Origin: Pseudoxanthomonas beigongshangi | GTDB taxonomy: Bacteria; Pseudomonadota; Gammaproteobacteria; Xanthomonadales; Xanthomonadaceae | Length of the DNA stretch: 64,000 nucleotides | Assembly: GCF_016820515.1 (NCBI RefSeq) | Contig: NZ_JADHDV010000001.1 | Location: 124,001-188,000, forward strand | Reading direction: 5' to 3' | The notes under the pieces: model-generated | The model's database searches: none | What the model saw: the letters and a program-made list of their open reading frames with translations, nothing else | Told to the model about the DNA's origin: nothing | Program-made: the position numbers and the translations under genes | Shown here: positions 49,693 to 59,891 of the stretch, in pieces | Numbering within the stretch: position 1 is the first letter of the stretch | Layout: every line of letters starts with the position of its first letter

Positions 49693-49930
49693 AGGCCCGG
49701 AATGCCGGCTGAGCCAGTTGCTCCGATAGCCGCCATTTCGCCCCTTCCCCCGCTTGCGGGGGAAGGCCGGGATGGGGGCAAGCCGGAACCCATGACAGGT
49801 ATCCAGCCGATAGCATTCCGAGTGAGGAAAGCCCGGAACGTTCACAGGTTTCCGTCTGCTCGAAGCAAGCCGGCTTCGTTCCGCCCCCACCCCAACCCTC
49901 CCCCGCAAGCGGGGGAGGGGGCTGGATTCC
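49693..49930. repeat. 261-bp tandem repeat, unit B
   Basis: Second unit, collinear with unit A at a fixed 261-bp offset and about three-quarters identical by eye, with palindromes at 49741-49766 and 49896-49919. It ends just before the rpsT terminator. Confidence 0.88.
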
Positions 49931-49936
49931 GGGGAA

Positions 49937-49966
49937 CAAAAAACCCGGCCGGAGCCGGGTTTTTTT
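49937..49966 (-). terminator. Intrinsic terminator of rpsT (bidirectional)
   Basis: A 7-bp stem ACCCGGC / GCCGGGT with a CGGA loop is flanked by A-runs and T-runs on both sides, so it can act for rpsT on the minus strand and for any transcript leaving obgE. Confidence 0.9.
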
Positions 49967-49986
49967 GCTTTCCCGTGGACGCCTGG

Positions 49987-50256
49987 TCAGGCGGCCTGGA
50001 GCGCCTTGATGCGGGCGGTCAGGCGGCTCTTGTGGCGGGCAGCCTTGTTCTTGTGGATCAGGCCGCGCGAGCTGTAGCGATCCAGGATCGGCTGGGCGAC
50101 GGCGAAAGCGGCCTGCGCGCCAGCGGCGTCGTTGGCGTCAAGCGCCTTGAGCACTTTCTTGACGGCGGTGCGCAGCATGGAGCGCTGGGCAGAGTTGCGC
50201 GCATTGCGCACGACGGTCTGCTTGGCGCGCTTCTTGGCGGACTTGATATTGGCCAC
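49987..50256 (-). CDS. rpsT: 30S ribosomal protein S20
   Basis: S20, 89 residues, a helical 16S rRNA-binding protein. It begins [20 protein letters not shown] and has [20 protein letters not shown]. Monocistronic, diverging from murJ, the usual arrangement. In the 110-nt gap a TTTTGT..CATTAT pair on the minus strand with 17-nt spacing may be its promoter. Confidence 0.98.
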   Translation of the reverse strand: MANIKSAKKRAKQTVVRNARNSAQRSMLRTAVKKVLKALDANDAAGAQAAFAVAQPILDRYSSRGLIHKNKAARHKSRLTARIKALQAA

Positions 50257-50366
50257 GATGGGTTCCTGAAAGCTGGGATAATGGGGTTACGGGAAAATAG
50301 ACAAAAAAGTATGGACTATTCAGCAGCTTGCGTCAACCTGGGTCAACCGGCAGGGGAGGCCGCCCG

Positions 50367-51977
50367 ATGAGCGGCAACCGGCTCCTGCGCTCCAGCGCCA
50401 TTTTCAGCGCCATGACCTTCCTGTCCCGGCTGTCCGGGCTGGTCCGGGACCAGGTCTATGCCGCCGTGTTCGGCGCCACGGCCGCGATGGACATCTTCTT
50501 CATCGCGTTCAGGATTCCCAACTTCATGCGCCGGCTGTCGGCCGAGGGCTCGTTCTCGATGGCCTTCGTGCCGGTCCTGGCCGAGTACAAGGAAAAGCAC
50601 GGCCCGGAGGCGGTCAGGGAACTGATTGACCGGGTCACCGGCACCCTCGCCGCGGCGCTGCTGGTGGTGACCGCCGTGGTGCTCCTGCTGGCGCCACAAC
50701 TGGCTTTCGTGATCGCGTCCAAGTACACGGGCGCGCACCACGACATGCTGACCGAGATGCTGCGCATCACCTTCCCGTATGCGCTGTTCATCTCGCTGGC
50801 CTCGTTGGTGGGCAGCATCCTCAACAGTTACCAGCGCTTCGCGATTCCGGCGCTGTCGCCGATCCTGCTGAACCTGTCGATGATCGCGGCGGCATGGCTG
50901 GCCTACGTGAGCGGCGCCTCGGTGATGATGCTGGCCTGGGGCGTATTCATCGCCGGCATCCTGCAACTGGTCTTCCAGTTGCCCGCGCTGGCGAAGCTGG
51001 GCCTGCTGCCGCGTCCGAAGCTGGGCCTGGCCCATGCCGGCGTGCGCAGGATCATGACGCTGATGGTGCCGACCCTGTTCGGCTCCTCCGTGGTGCAGTT
51101 CAACCTGCTGTTCAACACCTGGGTGGCGGCGTTCCTGCTGAGCGGCAGCGTCAGTTGGTTGTACTACAGCGATCGCCTGTTGGAGTTCCCGCTGGGCATG
51201 TTCGGCGTGGCCATCGGCACGGTGATCCTGCCGCATCTCTCCAGCCGCCACGCGGCGACCGATCCGGAGGGCTTCTCCAAGGGCCTGGATTGGGGCTTCC
51301 GGCTGTGCCTGATGATCGGCGTACCGGCCTGCATCGGTCTGATCGTCTGCGCCGGCCCGCTGATGGCGACGCTGTTCCAGTACAACAAATTCACCGCTTT
51401 CCATGCCCAGATGAGCACCTGGAGCCTGATGGCGCAGTCCACCGCGGTGCCGGCATTCCTGCTGGTCAAGGTGCTGGCGCCGGCCTTCTACTCGCGCCAG
51501 GACACCCGCACACCGGTGAAGTCGGCGGTGGTGTCGGTAGTGGTGAACGCGATCGCGACGATCCTGCTGTTCGCCGGCCTGCTGCAGTTCACCGACATCG
51601 GCCAGGCCGCCCTGGCCAAGGCCGACGGCCAGTACCTGGACGCGCTGGCGCATATCCCGGGCGCGCACGCCCTGCTGGCGCTGGCCATCGCCATCGCCGG
51701 CTGGACCAACGCGGTGCAGCTGGCGTGGTACCTGCGCCGGGCCGGGGTCTACCGGCGCCAGCCGGGCTGGGGCCGGTTCCTGCGCCAGATCGGCCTGGCC
51801 TCGCTGGCGATGACCGTGGTGCTGCTGGCGCTGCGCTGGGTCTGGCCCGACTGGTCCCACTGGGTCTGGTGGGAACGTGGCTGGCGGCTGGCGGTACTGG
51901 TGGGCAGTGGTGGAGCCCTGTATGGCGCGCTGCTGTGGCTGCAGGGCATCCGTCCGCGCGATCTGCGGGGGCATTGA
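50367..51977 (+). CDS. murJ: Lipid II flippase MurJ
   Basis: MurJ (MviN), a MOP-superfamily inner-membrane protein that flips lipid II for peptidoglycan synthesis. The 536 residues give about 14 membrane segments. Conserved segments are FLSRLSGLVRDQVYAAVFG near the N terminus with RLSGLVRD, FRIPNFMRRLSAEGSFSMAF, and LVKVLAPAFYSRQDTRTPVK. The ATG at 50367 follows GGGGAGG. It precedes ribF-ileS-lspA, as in E. coli relatives. Confidence 0.97.
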   Translation: MSGNRLLRSSAIFSAMTFLSRLSGLVRDQVYAAVFGATAAMDIFFIAFRIPNFMRRLSAEGSFSMAFVPVLAEYKEKHGPEAVRELIDRVTGTLAAALLVVTAVVLLLAPQLAFVIASKYTGAHHDMLTEMLRITFPYALFISLASLVGSILNSYQRFAIPALSPILLNLSMIAAAWLAYVSGASVMMLAWGVFIAGILQLVFQLPALAKLGLLPRPKLGLAHAGVRRIMTLMVPTLFGSSVVQFNLLFNTWVAAFLLSGSVSWLYYSDRLLEFPLGMFGVAIGTVILPHLSSRHAATDPEGFSKGLDWGFRLCLMIGVPACIGLIVCAGPLMATLFQYNKFTAFHAQMSTWSLMAQSTAVPAFLLVKVLAPAFYSRQDTRTPVKSAVVSVVVNAIATILLFAGLLQFTDIGQAALAKADGQYLDALAHIPGAHALLALAIAIAGWTNAVQLAWYLRRAGVYRRQPGWGRFLRQIGLASLAMTVVLLALRWVWPDWSHWVWWERGWRLAVLVGSGGALYGALLWLQGIRPRDLRGH

Positions 51978-51993
51978 GACCGGACAGGGCGGC

Positions 51994-51999
51994 TATACT
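51994..51999 (+). promoter_or_regulatory. Candidate -10 box for ribF-ileS
   Basis: TATACT lies 60 nt before the ribF ATG in the murJ-ribF gap. The -35 region is weak (GCATTG at 17 nt). Confidence 0.45.
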
Positions 52000-52059
52000 T
52001 CGGGATTCGCGCGTTTCGCGCCGGCCTGCCCGCAATGGCGGCCATCCAACCAGGAATCT

Positions 52060-53007
52060 ATGAGCAGGCTGTTTCGTGACGTCGACGGTGGACCGCTGGG
52101 TCCCCGGGGAAGCGTGGTCTGCATCGGCGCTTTCGACGGCCTGCATGGCGGTCACCGGGCGCTGGTGCGCCACACGGCCGCGCGCGCGCGCGCATTGGGC
52201 GTGGACGCGGTTGCGTTGACCTTTGAACCGCTGCCGCGCGAGTTCTTCGCCCGCGAGAATCCGCCGCCGCGCCTGACTTTGGCCCGCGCCAAGGTCGAAG
52301 GCCTGCGCGAACTGGGCGCCGATACGGTCGGCCTGCTGCGCTTCGACGCGGCGATGGCGGCGATGAGCGCGGAGGATTTCGTCCGCCGGATGCTGGTGGA
52401 ACGGTTGTCCGCGCGCGAAGTCTGGATTGGTCCCGAGTTCCGCTTCGGCCACCGGCGCGGCGGTGATCTGGCGCTGTTGCAGGCGATGGGTGCCGAGCTC
52501 GGCTTCACCGCCAACGAGATCGAAGCGGTGCAGTCGCAGGGCGAGCGCATTTCCAGCACCCGCATCCGCCAAGCGCTGAAGCAGGGCGACTTCGCCGATG
52601 CCGCGCGCCTGCTCGGCCGGCCCTACGCGATTGGCGGGCGGGTGGTGCGCGGGCAGCAGCTCGGCCGCACGCTCGGTTTTCCGACCGCCAACCTGCGCTT
52701 TCCGAAGACGCCCGCGCTGTCGGGCATCTACGCGACCTGGGTGCATGGTGTGGCGAAACAACCATGGGCTTCCGTGTCCAGTTTCGGCACCCGTCCCACC
52801 GTGGACGGCGTGGAGCCGCTGCTGGAAGCGCACCTGTTCGATTTCGCCGGCGACCTGTACGGGCGCCACATCGAAGTCGAATTCGTCGCCAAGCTGCGCG
52901 ATGAACTGAAATTCCCCGATCTGCCCAGCCTGACCGAGCAGATGCACCGCGACGCCGAACAGGCGCGCGCCCTTCTTTCAAACGACAACCAACGAGCAAC
53001 GGCGTGA
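52060..53007 (+). CDS. ribF: Bifunctional riboflavin kinase/FMN adenylyltransferase
   Basis: RibF makes FMN and then FAD from riboflavin. The 315 residues have an N-terminal nucleotidyltransferase domain ([37 protein letters not shown]) and a C-terminal riboflavin kinase barrel ([21 protein letters not shown]). The ATG at 52060 has AGGA upstream. The stop overlaps the ileS GTG (GTGA). Confidence 0.97.
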   Translation: MSRLFRDVDGGPLGPRGSVVCIGAFDGLHGGHRALVRHTAARARALGVDAVALTFEPLPREFFARENPPPRLTLARAKVEGLRELGADTVGLLRFDAAMAAMSAEDFVRRMLVERLSAREVWIGPEFRFGHRRGGDLALLQAMGAELGFTANEIEAVQSQGERISSTRIRQALKQGDFADAARLLGRPYAIGGRVVRGQQLGRTLGFPTANLRFPKTPALSGIYATWVHGVAKQPWASVSSFGTRPTVDGVEPLLEAHLFDFAGDLYGRHIEVEFVAKLRDELKFPDLPSLTEQMHRDAEQARALLSNDNQRATA

Positions 53008-55835
53008 GCCAGGACTACAAAGCCACCCTCCACCTGCCGGCGACGGATTTCCCGATGCGTGGCGATCTGCCCAAGCGTGAGCCGGACACCCTGGCGCGCT
53101 GGGAAGCCGACGGCCTGTACGCGCAGCTGCGCGCCAACGCCAAGGGCCGCCCGCTGTTCGTGCTGCACGACGGCCCGCCGTACGCCAACGGCGCGATCCA
53201 CCTGGGCCACGCGGTCAACAAGATCCTCAAGGACATCATCGTCAAGTCGAAGTACCTGGCCGGCTTCGACGCGCCGTACATCCCGGGTTGGGACTGCCAT
53301 GGCCTGCCGATCGAAATCGCCATCGAGAAGAAATACGGCAAGGTCGGCGTCAAGCTGGACGCGGTCGAGTTCCGGCAGAAGTGCCGCGAATACGCCGAAT
53401 CGCAGATCGATCTGCAGCGCAAGGACTTCAAGCGGCTGGGCGTGATCGGCGACTGGGACAACCCGTACAAGACCCTGGATTTCCGCTTCGAGGCCAACGA
53501 GATCCGCGCGCTGGCCAAGATCGTCGCCAACGGCCACCTGACCCGCGGCGTGAAGCCGGTGCACTGGTGCTTCGATTGCGGCTCGGCGCTGGCCGAGGCG
53601 GAAATCGAATACCAGGAGAAGGACTCGCCTGCCATCGACGTCGCCTACACCGTGCGCGACCGCAAGGCGCTGGCGGCGGCGTTCGGCATCGAGGTTCCCG
53701 ACGATGTGGAAGTGGCGGTGCCGATCTGGACCACCACGCCGTGGACGCTGCCGGCTTCGCTGGCGGTCTCGCTGGGGCCGGATCTGGAATACGCGCTGGT
53801 CGAGGGACCGGCCCACCACGGCAAGCGCCGCTGGCTGGTGCTGGCCGACGCGCTGGCCGCGCGCGCGCTGCAACGCTACGGCGTGAATGAAGCGGTGGTG
53901 CACGCACGTACCGCCGGTTCGTCGCTGGAGGGCGTGGTGCTGTCGCATCCGTTCTATGCCGAGCGCGAGATTCCGGTGCTGCTGGGCGATCATGTGTCGG
54001 CCGAGGACGGCACTGGCGCCGTGCACACCGCGCCCGGCCATGGCCAGGAAGACTTCGTGGTTGGCCAGCGCTATGGCCTGATCGACAAATACACCACTGG
54101 CCAGCTCAATCCGGTCGACGGTCGCGGCGTGTACCTGCCGTCCACGCCGCCGGCAGGCGAAACCGCGCTGGCCGGGCTGCATATCTGGAAGGCCAACGAG
54201 GCGCTGGTCGAGGTGCTGCGCGACAGCGGCGCCTTGCTGGCGTTCGCCAACCTGACCCACAGCTACCCGCATTGCTGGCGGCACAAGACGCCGATCGCGT
54301 TCCGCGCCACCCCGCAATGGTTCATCTCGATGGAGCAGGCGCACCTGCGCCGCGACGCGCTGGCCGCGATCAAGCAGGTCGGCTGGTTCCCGCAGTGGGG
54401 CGAAGCGCGCATCGCCGGCATGGTTGACGGCCGCCCGGACTGGACCATCTCGCGCCAGCGCACCTGGGGCGTGCCGATCGCGCTGTTCGTGCACCGCGAG
54501 ACCGGCGAGCCGCATCCGCGCAGCGTCGAACTGATGCAGGCGGTGGCCGATCGGGTGGAGCAGGGCGGCGTCGACGTCTGGTACACCCTGGACATGGCCG
54601 AACTGCTGGGCGACGAGGCCGGCGACTACGAGAAGATCACCGACATCCTCGATGTCTGGTTCGACTCCGGCGTGACCCATGAAGGCGTGCTGCTGGAACG
54701 CGGCCTGGGCAAGCCGGCGGACCTGTACCTGGAAGGCTCGGACCAGCACCGCGGCTGGTTCCAGTCCTCGCTGCTCACCGGCGTGGCCATCGACAAGCAT
54801 GCGCCGTACCGGCAGTGCCTGACCCACGGCTTCACCGTGGACGAGCACGGCCGCAAGATGTCCAAGTCGCTCGGCAACGGCATCGAGCCGCAGGACATCA
54901 TGAAGAACCTGGGCGCGGACATCCTGCGCCTGTGGATCGCCTCGGCCGACTACAGCAACGAGATGTCGCTGTCGCAGGAAATCCTCAAGCGCAACGCCGA
55001 CGCGTACCGCCGCCTGCGCAACACCGCGCGCTTCCTGCTGGGCAACCTGCACGGCTTCGATCCGGCGCGCGACCTGCGTCCGCTGGAGGACATGGTCGCG
55101 CTGGACCGCTGGATCGTGCACCGTGCCTGGGAAGTGCAGGAGAAGATCAAGGCCGCCTACGATCGCTACGACTTCGCCGAGATCGTGCAGGCGCTGCTGA
55201 ATTTCTGCAGCGTGGATCTGGGCTCGCTGTACCTGGACGTCACCAAGGACCGCCTGTACACGATGCGCGAGGACTCGCGCGGCCGTCGTTCGGCGCAGAG
55301 CGCGATGTACCGCATCGCCGAGGCGTTCGTGCGCTGGATCGCGCCGGTGCTCAGCTTCACCGCCGACGAGATGTGGGGCTACCTGCCCGGCGAGCGCACC
55401 GGCAACGTGCTGTTCGCCACCTGGTACGACGGGCTGGCGCCGCTGCCGGCGGACGCCACCCTGACGGCGGCCGATTTCGATCAGTTGCTGGCCCTGCGCG
55501 AACAGGTCGCCAAGGTGCTTGAGCCGATGCGCGCCAACGGCCAGATCGGCGCGGCGCTGGAAGCGGAGATCGCGGTGTCGGTGAACGCCGCGCTGGCCGC
55601 CAAGTGGCAGCCGCTGGCCGAGGAACTGCGCTTCTTCCTCATCAGCGGCGACGTCAGCGTCGGCGCGGTGGAGGCGGACGAGGTGTTCGTGCTGGCCCAG
55701 CCGACCGACAAGGCCAAGTGCGTGCGCTGCTGGCACCACCGTGCCGACATCGGCGCCAACCCGGCCCACCCGGAACTGTGCGGCCGCTGCGCCAGCAACA
55801 TCGACGGCCCCGGCGAAGACCGCCGCTGGTTCTGA
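53004..55835 (+). CDS. ileS: Isoleucyl-tRNA synthetase
   Basis: Class I synthetase that charges tRNA-Ile, 943 residues. It shows the HIGH-type motif [16 protein letters not shown] (about 55-70), an editing domain with [14 protein letters not shown], the KMSKS motif [10 protein letters not shown] (about 615-624) and a C-terminal zinc finger ([12 protein letters not shown], then CGRCASN). The GTG at 53004 overlaps the ribF stop. No T-box or other leader is seen; expression follows ribF. Confidence 0.98.
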   Translation: MSQDYKATLHLPATDFPMRGDLPKREPDTLARWEADGLYAQLRANAKGRPLFVLHDGPPYANGAIHLGHAVNKILKDIIVKSKYLAGFDAPYIPGWDCHGLPIEIAIEKKYGKVGVKLDAVEFRQKCREYAESQIDLQRKDFKRLGVIGDWDNPYKTLDFRFEANEIRALAKIVANGHLTRGVKPVHWCFDCGSALAEAEIEYQEKDSPAIDVAYTVRDRKALAAAFGIEVPDDVEVAVPIWTTTPWTLPASLAVSLGPDLEYALVEGPAHHGKRRWLVLADALAARALQRYGVNEAVVHARTAGSSLEGVVLSHPFYAEREIPVLLGDHVSAEDGTGAVHTAPGHGQEDFVVGQRYGLIDKYTTGQLNPVDGRGVYLPSTPPAGETALAGLHIWKANEALVEVLRDSGALLAFANLTHSYPHCWRHKTPIAFRATPQWFISMEQAHLRRDALAAIKQVGWFPQWGEARIAGMVDGRPDWTISRQRTWGVPIALFVHRETGEPHPRSVELMQAVADRVEQGGVDVWYTLDMAELLGDEAGDYEKITDILDVWFDSGVTHEGVLLERGLGKPADLYLEGSDQHRGWFQSSLLTGVAIDKHAPYRQCLTHGFTVDEHGRKMSKSLGNGIEPQDIMKNLGADILRLWIASADYSNEMSLSQEILKRNADAYRRLRNTARFLLGNLHGFDPARDLRPLEDMVALDRWIVHRAWEVQEKIKAAYDRYDFAEIVQALLNFCSVDLGSLYLDVTKDRLYTMREDSRGRRSAQSAMYRIAEAFVRWIAPVLSFTADEMWGYLPGERTGNVLFATWYDGLAPLPADATLTAADFDQLLALREQVAKVLEPMRANGQIGAALEAEIAVSVNAALAAKWQPLAEELRFFLISGDVSVGAVEADEVFVLAQPTDKAKCVRCWHHRADIGANPAHPELCGRCASNIDGPGEDRRWF

Positions 55836-55839
55836 CCAA

Positions 55840-55870
55840 CCCCCTTCCCCCGCCCAGCGGGGGAAGGGGG
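55840..55870. repeat. 14-bp palindrome downstream of ileS
   Basis: CCCCCTTCCCCCGC pairs exactly with GCGGGGGAAGGGGG around a CCA loop, 5 nt past the ileS stop. It belongs to the C-rich palindrome family and lacks a T-tract. The remaining 250 nt of the gap to lspA hold no visible gene; a CATACT box (about 56078) could be an lspA -10. Confidence 0.85.
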
Positions 55871-56125
55871 CGCGCAGCGCCGGATGGGGGCAGCGCGGTG
55901 GTTCCGAAGTCCCCACCCGGAACCCCGGAACCGCCCACCCAAGCCCACAAGTCAGCCCCCCTCCAGCCACCCCTTCCCAGAATGCCTCCCCGATAGGCCC
56001 GGCCCGGCGCCTTCGGCCCTCCTTCCAAACACCCGGCGGAAGGGCATCACGCGCCGTAACCGTGCCGCTTTACCCGGCATACTCACTTCTCCAGAACACA
56101 TCCTCCAGAAATCGCGACCCGACCC

Positions 56126-56635
56126 ATGAGCCAAACCGCCGTCAAACCCAACGCCCTGATCTGGCTGCTGCTCTCGGCTGTCATCATCGGCCTGGACCAG
56201 TGGACCAAGGCCTGGGTGCTGGCCTCGCTGCCCGAGTACACCGCCGTGCCGGTCATCGAAGGCTTCTGGAACTGGTTCCGCACTTACAACACCGGTGCGG
56301 CGTTCAGCTTCCTCAGCGGCGCCGGCGGCTGGCAGATCTGGTTCTTCACCGCGCTGGCGATCGGCATCTGCGGCCTGCTGACCTTCTGGCTGGGCCGCAC
56401 CCCGCGCGGCGACTGGCGCCAGGCGCTGCCGTACTCGCTGGTCATCGGCGGCGCGTTGGGCAACGTGGTGGATCGCCTCATCCACGGCCACGTCATCGAC
56501 TTCATCCAGTGGTACTGGCGCGACCACTACTGGCCGGCGTTCAACCTGGCCGATTCGGCGATCGTCGCTGGCGCCGTCGGCATCGCCCTGTTCGGCCTGT
56601 TCGACGGCAAGCGCAACAAGCCTGCCAAGGCTTGA
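56126..56635 (+). CDS. lspA: Lipoprotein signal peptidase
   Basis: Signal peptidase II, a four-segment inner-membrane aspartic protease that cleaves lipoprotein signal peptides, 169 residues. Motifs are [34 protein letters not shown] (first catalytic Asp) and FNLADSAI (second catalytic Asp). It follows ileS in the standard order and precedes ispH by 80 nt. Its clients here include the PstS and GH16 lipoproteins. Confidence 0.98.
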   Translation: MSQTAVKPNALIWLLLSAVIIGLDQWTKAWVLASLPEYTAVPVIEGFWNWFRTYNTGAAFSFLSGAGGWQIWFFTALAIGICGLLTFWLGRTPRGDWRQALPYSLVIGGALGNVVDRLIHGHVIDFIQWYWRDHYWPAFNLADSAIVAGAVGIALFGLFDGKRNKPAKA

Positions 56636-56702
56636 GCCAGGGCCGGGTGAAGGGGATTCCGGGCCGGAAGCGCCGATTCACCGTTCCCGCCGCCGGCTCC
56701 GG

Positions 56703-56708
56703 TAAAAT
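56703..56708 (+). promoter_or_regulatory. Candidate -10 box of ispH (leaderless type)
   Basis: TAAAAT ends 7 nt before the ispH ATG without a Shine-Dalgarno between. The -35 region is weak. Confidence 0.5.
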
Positions 56709-56715
56709 CGCCGGC

Positions 56716-57666
56716 ATGGATGTCCTGCTCGCCAACCCCCGCGGCTTCTGCGCCGGCGTCGACCGCGCCATTGAAATCGTCAAGCGCGCCATCGAGACCC
56801 TCGGTGCCCCGATCTACGTGCGCCACGAAGTCGTGCACAACCGCTTCGTCGTCGATGACCTGCGCAACCGCGGCGCGGTGTTCGTGGAAGAGCTGGACGA
56901 AGTGCCGGACAACGCCACCGTCATCTTTAGCGCGCACGGCGTCTCACAGGCGGTCCGCGCCGAAGCCGACCGCCGCGGCCTGAAGGTGTTCGATGCGACC
57001 TGTCCGCTGGTGACCAAGGTTCACCTGGAAGTGGCCCGTCATTGCCGTGCCGGCCGCGACGTGGTGCTGATCGGCCACGCCGGCCACCCCGAGGTGGAAG
57101 GCACGATGGGCCAGTGGAGCCGCGAGGGCAGCACCGGTCGCATCTATCTGGTCGAAGACATAGACGATGTCGCGCAACTGGAAGTCGGCCAGCCAGGCAA
57201 CCTGTTCTACACTACCCAGACCACGCTGTCGGTGGACGACACCATCGGCATCATCCAGGCCCTGCAGGCGCGCTTCCCGGCCATCCAGGGCCCCAAGAAC
57301 GACGACATCTGTTACGCCACCCAGAATCGCCAGGATGCGGTGCGCGATCTGGCCAAGCAATGCGATCTGGTGCTGGTGGTCGGCTCGCCGAACAGCTCCA
57401 ACTCCAACCGCCTGCGCGAGCTGGCCGAGCGCGATGGCGTGGAGTCCTACCTGATCGACGGCGCCCAGGAGATCAATCCGGCCTGGGTGCAGGGCAAGCA
57501 GCGCATCGGCGTGACCGCCGGCGCTTCCGCGCCGGACATCCTCATCGATGGCGTCATCCAGCGGCTGCGCGATCTGGGCGCCGCCAGCATCGGCGAACTC
57601 GACGGCGAACCGGAAAACATGGTCTTCGCCCTGCCGAAGGAATTGCGGCTGCAGCTGGTCAGCTGA
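56716..57666 (+). CDS. ispH: 4-hydroxy-3-methylbut-2-enyl diphosphate reductase
   Basis: IspH (LytB), the [4Fe-4S] enzyme that makes IPP and DMAPP in the last step of the MEP isoprenoid pathway. The 316 residues have the three cluster Cys in [12 protein letters not shown] (C12), [10 protein letters not shown] (about C96) and [12 protein letters not shown] (about C197), with the substrate motifs SAHGVSQ and [11 protein letters not shown]. The ATG at 56716 is the family start ([12 protein letters not shown]). The reading frame upstream overlaps lspA but is not coding. Confidence 0.98.
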   Translation: MDVLLANPRGFCAGVDRAIEIVKRAIETLGAPIYVRHEVVHNRFVVDDLRNRGAVFVEELDEVPDNATVIFSAHGVSQAVRAEADRRGLKVFDATCPLVTKVHLEVARHCRAGRDVVLIGHAGHPEVEGTMGQWSREGSTGRIYLVEDIDDVAQLEVGQPGNLFYTTQTTLSVDDTIGIIQALQARFPAIQGPKNDDICYATQNRQDAVRDLAKQCDLVLVVGSPNSSNSNRLRELAERDGVESYLIDGAQEINPAWVQGKQRIGVTAGASAPDILIDGVIQRLRDLGAASIGELDGEPENMVFALPKELRLQLVS

Positions 57667-57675
57667 GCGCGCCGC

Positions 57676-58086
57676 TCAGTTTTCCTGCGCGGTCGCTTCC
57701 GGTTCCTTCTGCCGCGCCCAGAATTCCACGACGATGGTCATTATTGTCCAGACCAGCAGGGTCGGCTGGATCTTGTCCGGGACCAGATCGGGCGCCCGCA
57801 GGAGAAAACCCATCACGTAAGGGAAAAGCAGCGCGTTGACGAGCCCGAAGATCGCGTAGCTCACCCGGTTCCGGCTCGATGAAATGAACAGGATCGTGAT
57901 GACGTTCCCGGCCAGGCAGAACAGCATGACGCCGAATTGCCACGCGTCCAGCTTTTCCGTGCCGGTCAGCACCAGCCCGAGCACCGCACCGAAAAACATG
58001 TTCAATCCGTTGAGGTTGGCCTGATACTCGCCGGTCGACATGCGACCCAGGCCCAGCCTGCGCATCAGTGTGGGTTGCGTGCTCAC
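57676..58086 (-). CDS. Uncharacterised four-helix membrane protein
   Basis: A 136-residue protein with about four hydrophobic segments (GLNMFFGAVLGLVLTG, VMLFCLAGNVITILFI, YAIFGLVNALLFPYVM, LLVWTIMTIVVEFWA) and a polar C terminus. I do not recognise the family. The start is GTG at 58086 with AAAGGA upstream. It converges on ispH with 9 nt between stops. A fragment of another small membrane protein lies directly upstream. Confidence 0.75.
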   Translation of the reverse strand: MSTQPTLMRRLGLGRMSTGEYQANLNGLNMFFGAVLGLVLTGTEKLDAWQFGVMLFCLAGNVITILFISSSRNRVSYAIFGLVNALLFPYVMGFLLRAPDLVPDKIQPTLLVWTIMTIVVEFWARQKEPEATAQEN

Positions 58087-58102
58087 GTATCGGTGTCCTT
58101 TT

Positions 58103-58228
58103 TCAGGTGGATGCCAGGCGCAGGATGACCGCGATTATGAAGTACGCGGCGAAGCCGATGGGCGGCGCCAGGAAGGCGAGGGTCAGGCCATTGGCGCTGC
58201 GGTAGCAGCGCAGCGCGGGATCGTCCCA
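58103..58228 (-). pseudogene. Fragment of a small membrane protein, 5' end missing
   Basis: A 41-codon open stretch reads DPALRCYRSANGLTLAFLAP, then PIGFAAYFIIAVILRLAS, and ends with TGA 16 nt before the next gene. It has a plausible membrane helix but no start codon: an in-frame TGA lies just before it and C-rich repeats begin 16 nt farther upstream. It looks like the C-terminal remnant of a gene cut by the repeat block. Confidence 0.4.
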
Positions 58229-58243
58229 TCAGCCGATTGTTCC

Positions 58244-58425
58244 GCTTGCCCCCACCCCAACCCTCCCCCGCAGGCGGGGGAGGGGGCGTGCACATACTGC
58301 CGCAAGCTTTTACCCCTTCCCCCGCTTGCGGGGAAGGCTGGGATGGGTGAGGGGGCCGTACCGTGTTCCGCCGCGAGCTTTTTGCCCCTTCCCCCGCTTG
58401 TGGGGGAAGGCTGGGATGGGGGCGC
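58244..58425. repeat. Block of three C-rich palindromes
   Basis: CCCTCCCCCGCAGGCGGGGGAGGG (broken here as CCCTCCCCCGC / GCGGGGGAGGG, about 58260-58284) and two CCCCTTCCCCCGC units (about 58313-58340 and 58385-58412), each followed by GCTGGGATGGG. It has the same composition as the 261-bp units near obgE. The following 58430-58760 stretch is visibly less GC-rich and contains no gene I can support. Confidence 0.8.
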
Positions 58426-58760
58426 TTTCAGCAAACGCTCCCATCGCTCGTAGTCGATGCATGTCCGCCAAGGCTCCCTTCGTCTGGAACCGGCATCAAC
58501 AACGTCTGCCATCGGTAGAGCGTCCCGCACGGTTCCTGCCTTGGCCTGTCGCTTGTCTCGGAAGTCAGGTGAATGCGCTCATTGGCGACAAGATGAGTCA
58601 TTCCGTTTCCATCGAATGGACAATTCGAGAAACAAGCGAATCCGGACTGCGAAGTTGATCTGAACGCGATATATCCCGAGCGGAATTTTGGATCGTGCCA
58701 GATGTAATTCCACAAGAAAGCATTGCTTCCAACGCCGCATACAAGACCGCACTGATCATT

Positions 58761-58774
58761 TGACAACGTTGTCC
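58761..58774. promoter_or_regulatory. Palindromic operator upstream of the GH16 gene
   Basis: GACAACGTTGTC (58763-58774) is a perfect 12-bp palindrome with a central CG, typical of LacI-family operators. It overlaps a TTGACA (58761-58766) that could be the -35, 64-77 nt before the GH16 ATG. No LacI gene is in the window. Confidence 0.6.
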
Positions 58775-58837
58775 GCAATGCGCCAGATTCGCCCCCTTCA
58801 ACCATCACGAATCATCAAGAGAAGGGAGGGGAACAAC

Positions 58838-59842
58838 ATGGCGCGGAATCGTATTTTCGTCGTAAGCCTGCTCGCTGCATCGCTCGCCGTTGTCGGCTGC
58901 GATTCAAAAACCGAAACGGCCACGGAACAGGCAAACGCACCTGCGGAAGCCAACGCCGACGCGCCTGCCACGGCACCCACCACAGCACCGGTTTTCTTCG
59001 ATGATTTCAGCTATCCGGATTTCGCCGCGTTCCAGAAAAACGGCTGGAAGGTCCGCACCGAAACCGGCCACCCCGGCATCAAGGGCGCGACCTGGTCGGG
59101 CGATGGCCTGACGTTCCATGCGGACATTCCGGAGACCGAAGGCGGCGCGGTCCGGATGAGCTCGATCACCAACGGCACTCCCGAGAAAACCCGCCAGACC
59201 CAGTTCTGCCATTCCCGCAAGTACCGCGAAGGCACCTATGCCGCGCGCATCTTCTTCCGCGACGAACCGAGCTACGGTCCGGACGGCGATGAAGTCATCC
59301 AGACCTTCTATGCCATCAGCCCGCTGAAGGCGCCGATGGACAAGGACTACAGCGAAACCGACTTCGAGTACCTGCCCAACGGCGGCTGGGGCGAAAACAC
59401 CAAGCCGGCGATGTGGACCACCACCTGGGAAACCTTCCAGCTCGAACCCTGGACCAAGGTGAACGAGTTCTCCCGCAAGGAAGGCAGCTACGCCGGCTGG
59501 CGCACGCTGGTCCTGACCGTCGCCGACAACAAGGTCACCTACTACGTCGACGGCCAACTGTTCTCCGAACACAGCAGCGCCGTGTACCCGGAAGACTTCA
59601 TGTCGATCAACTTCAACCTGTGGTTCATGCCCAAGGGCGCGGACGGCTCGCTGGGCCCGGTCGACTCCCCGGAAATGCGCGAATACCAGGAAGACATCGA
59701 CTGGGTGTTCTTCCAGGAAGGCGTCGCCCTGTCCACCGCCGACGTGGAAGCCCAGGTCGCCGGCCTGCGCGGCAAGAAAGTGGCGCACATCGACAACGTG
59801 AAGGAACAGAATCCGGTGCTGCCGTCGCCTTGCGGGCTTTGA
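58838..59842 (+). CDS. GH16-family glycoside hydrolase lipoprotein
   Basis: A 334-residue lipoprotein. The signal peptide ends in the lipobox LAVVGC, followed by a Thr/Ala/Glu/Pro linker (about 25-50). The remainder is a concanavalin-like jelly roll; the GH16 catalytic motif E-x-D-x-E occurs as SETDFEYLPNGGW (nucleophile, assisting Asp, acid/base). Substrate may be a beta-glucan, galactan or similar polymer and cannot be told by eye. The ATG at 58838 follows GGGAGGGG. Control by a sugar-responsive LacI-type repressor is suggested by the upstream palindrome. No polysaccharide-utilisation genes are adjacent. Confidence 0.85.
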   Translation: MARNRIFVVSLLAASLAVVGCDSKTETATEQANAPAEANADAPATAPTTAPVFFDDFSYPDFAAFQKNGWKVRTETGHPGIKGATWSGDGLTFHADIPETEGGAVRMSSITNGTPEKTRQTQFCHSRKYREGTYAARIFFRDEPSYGPDGDEVIQTFYAISPLKAPMDKDYSETDFEYLPNGGWGENTKPAMWTTTWETFQLEPWTKVNEFSRKEGSYAGWRTLVLTVADNKVTYYVDGQLFSEHSSAVYPEDFMSINFNLWFMPKGADGSLGPVDSPEMREYQEDIDWVFFQEGVALSTADVEAQVAGLRGKKVAHIDNVKEQNPVLPSPCGL

Positions 59843-59868
59843 GTCGCACTGCCTGAAGGTGTTTGTCG

Positions 59869-59891
59869 CGGGGATGCCCCAGGCATCCCCG
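59869..59891 (+). terminator. Stem-loop after the GH16 gene, probable terminator
   Basis: A perfect 10-bp stem CGGGGATGCC / GGCATCCCCG with a 3-nt loop lies 27 nt past the stop, followed by a weak TAGTCTTC. The rest of the gap to the tRNA shows no gene. Confidence 0.6.

Noticed and set aside
58428-58808. 126-codon minus-strand ORF in the lower-GC gap before the GH16 gene
   Set aside because: The composition is not absurd, but there is no recognisable motif and no convincing Shine-Dalgarno, and it runs over the GH16 promoter region and into the repeat block. Kept only as a possible remnant.
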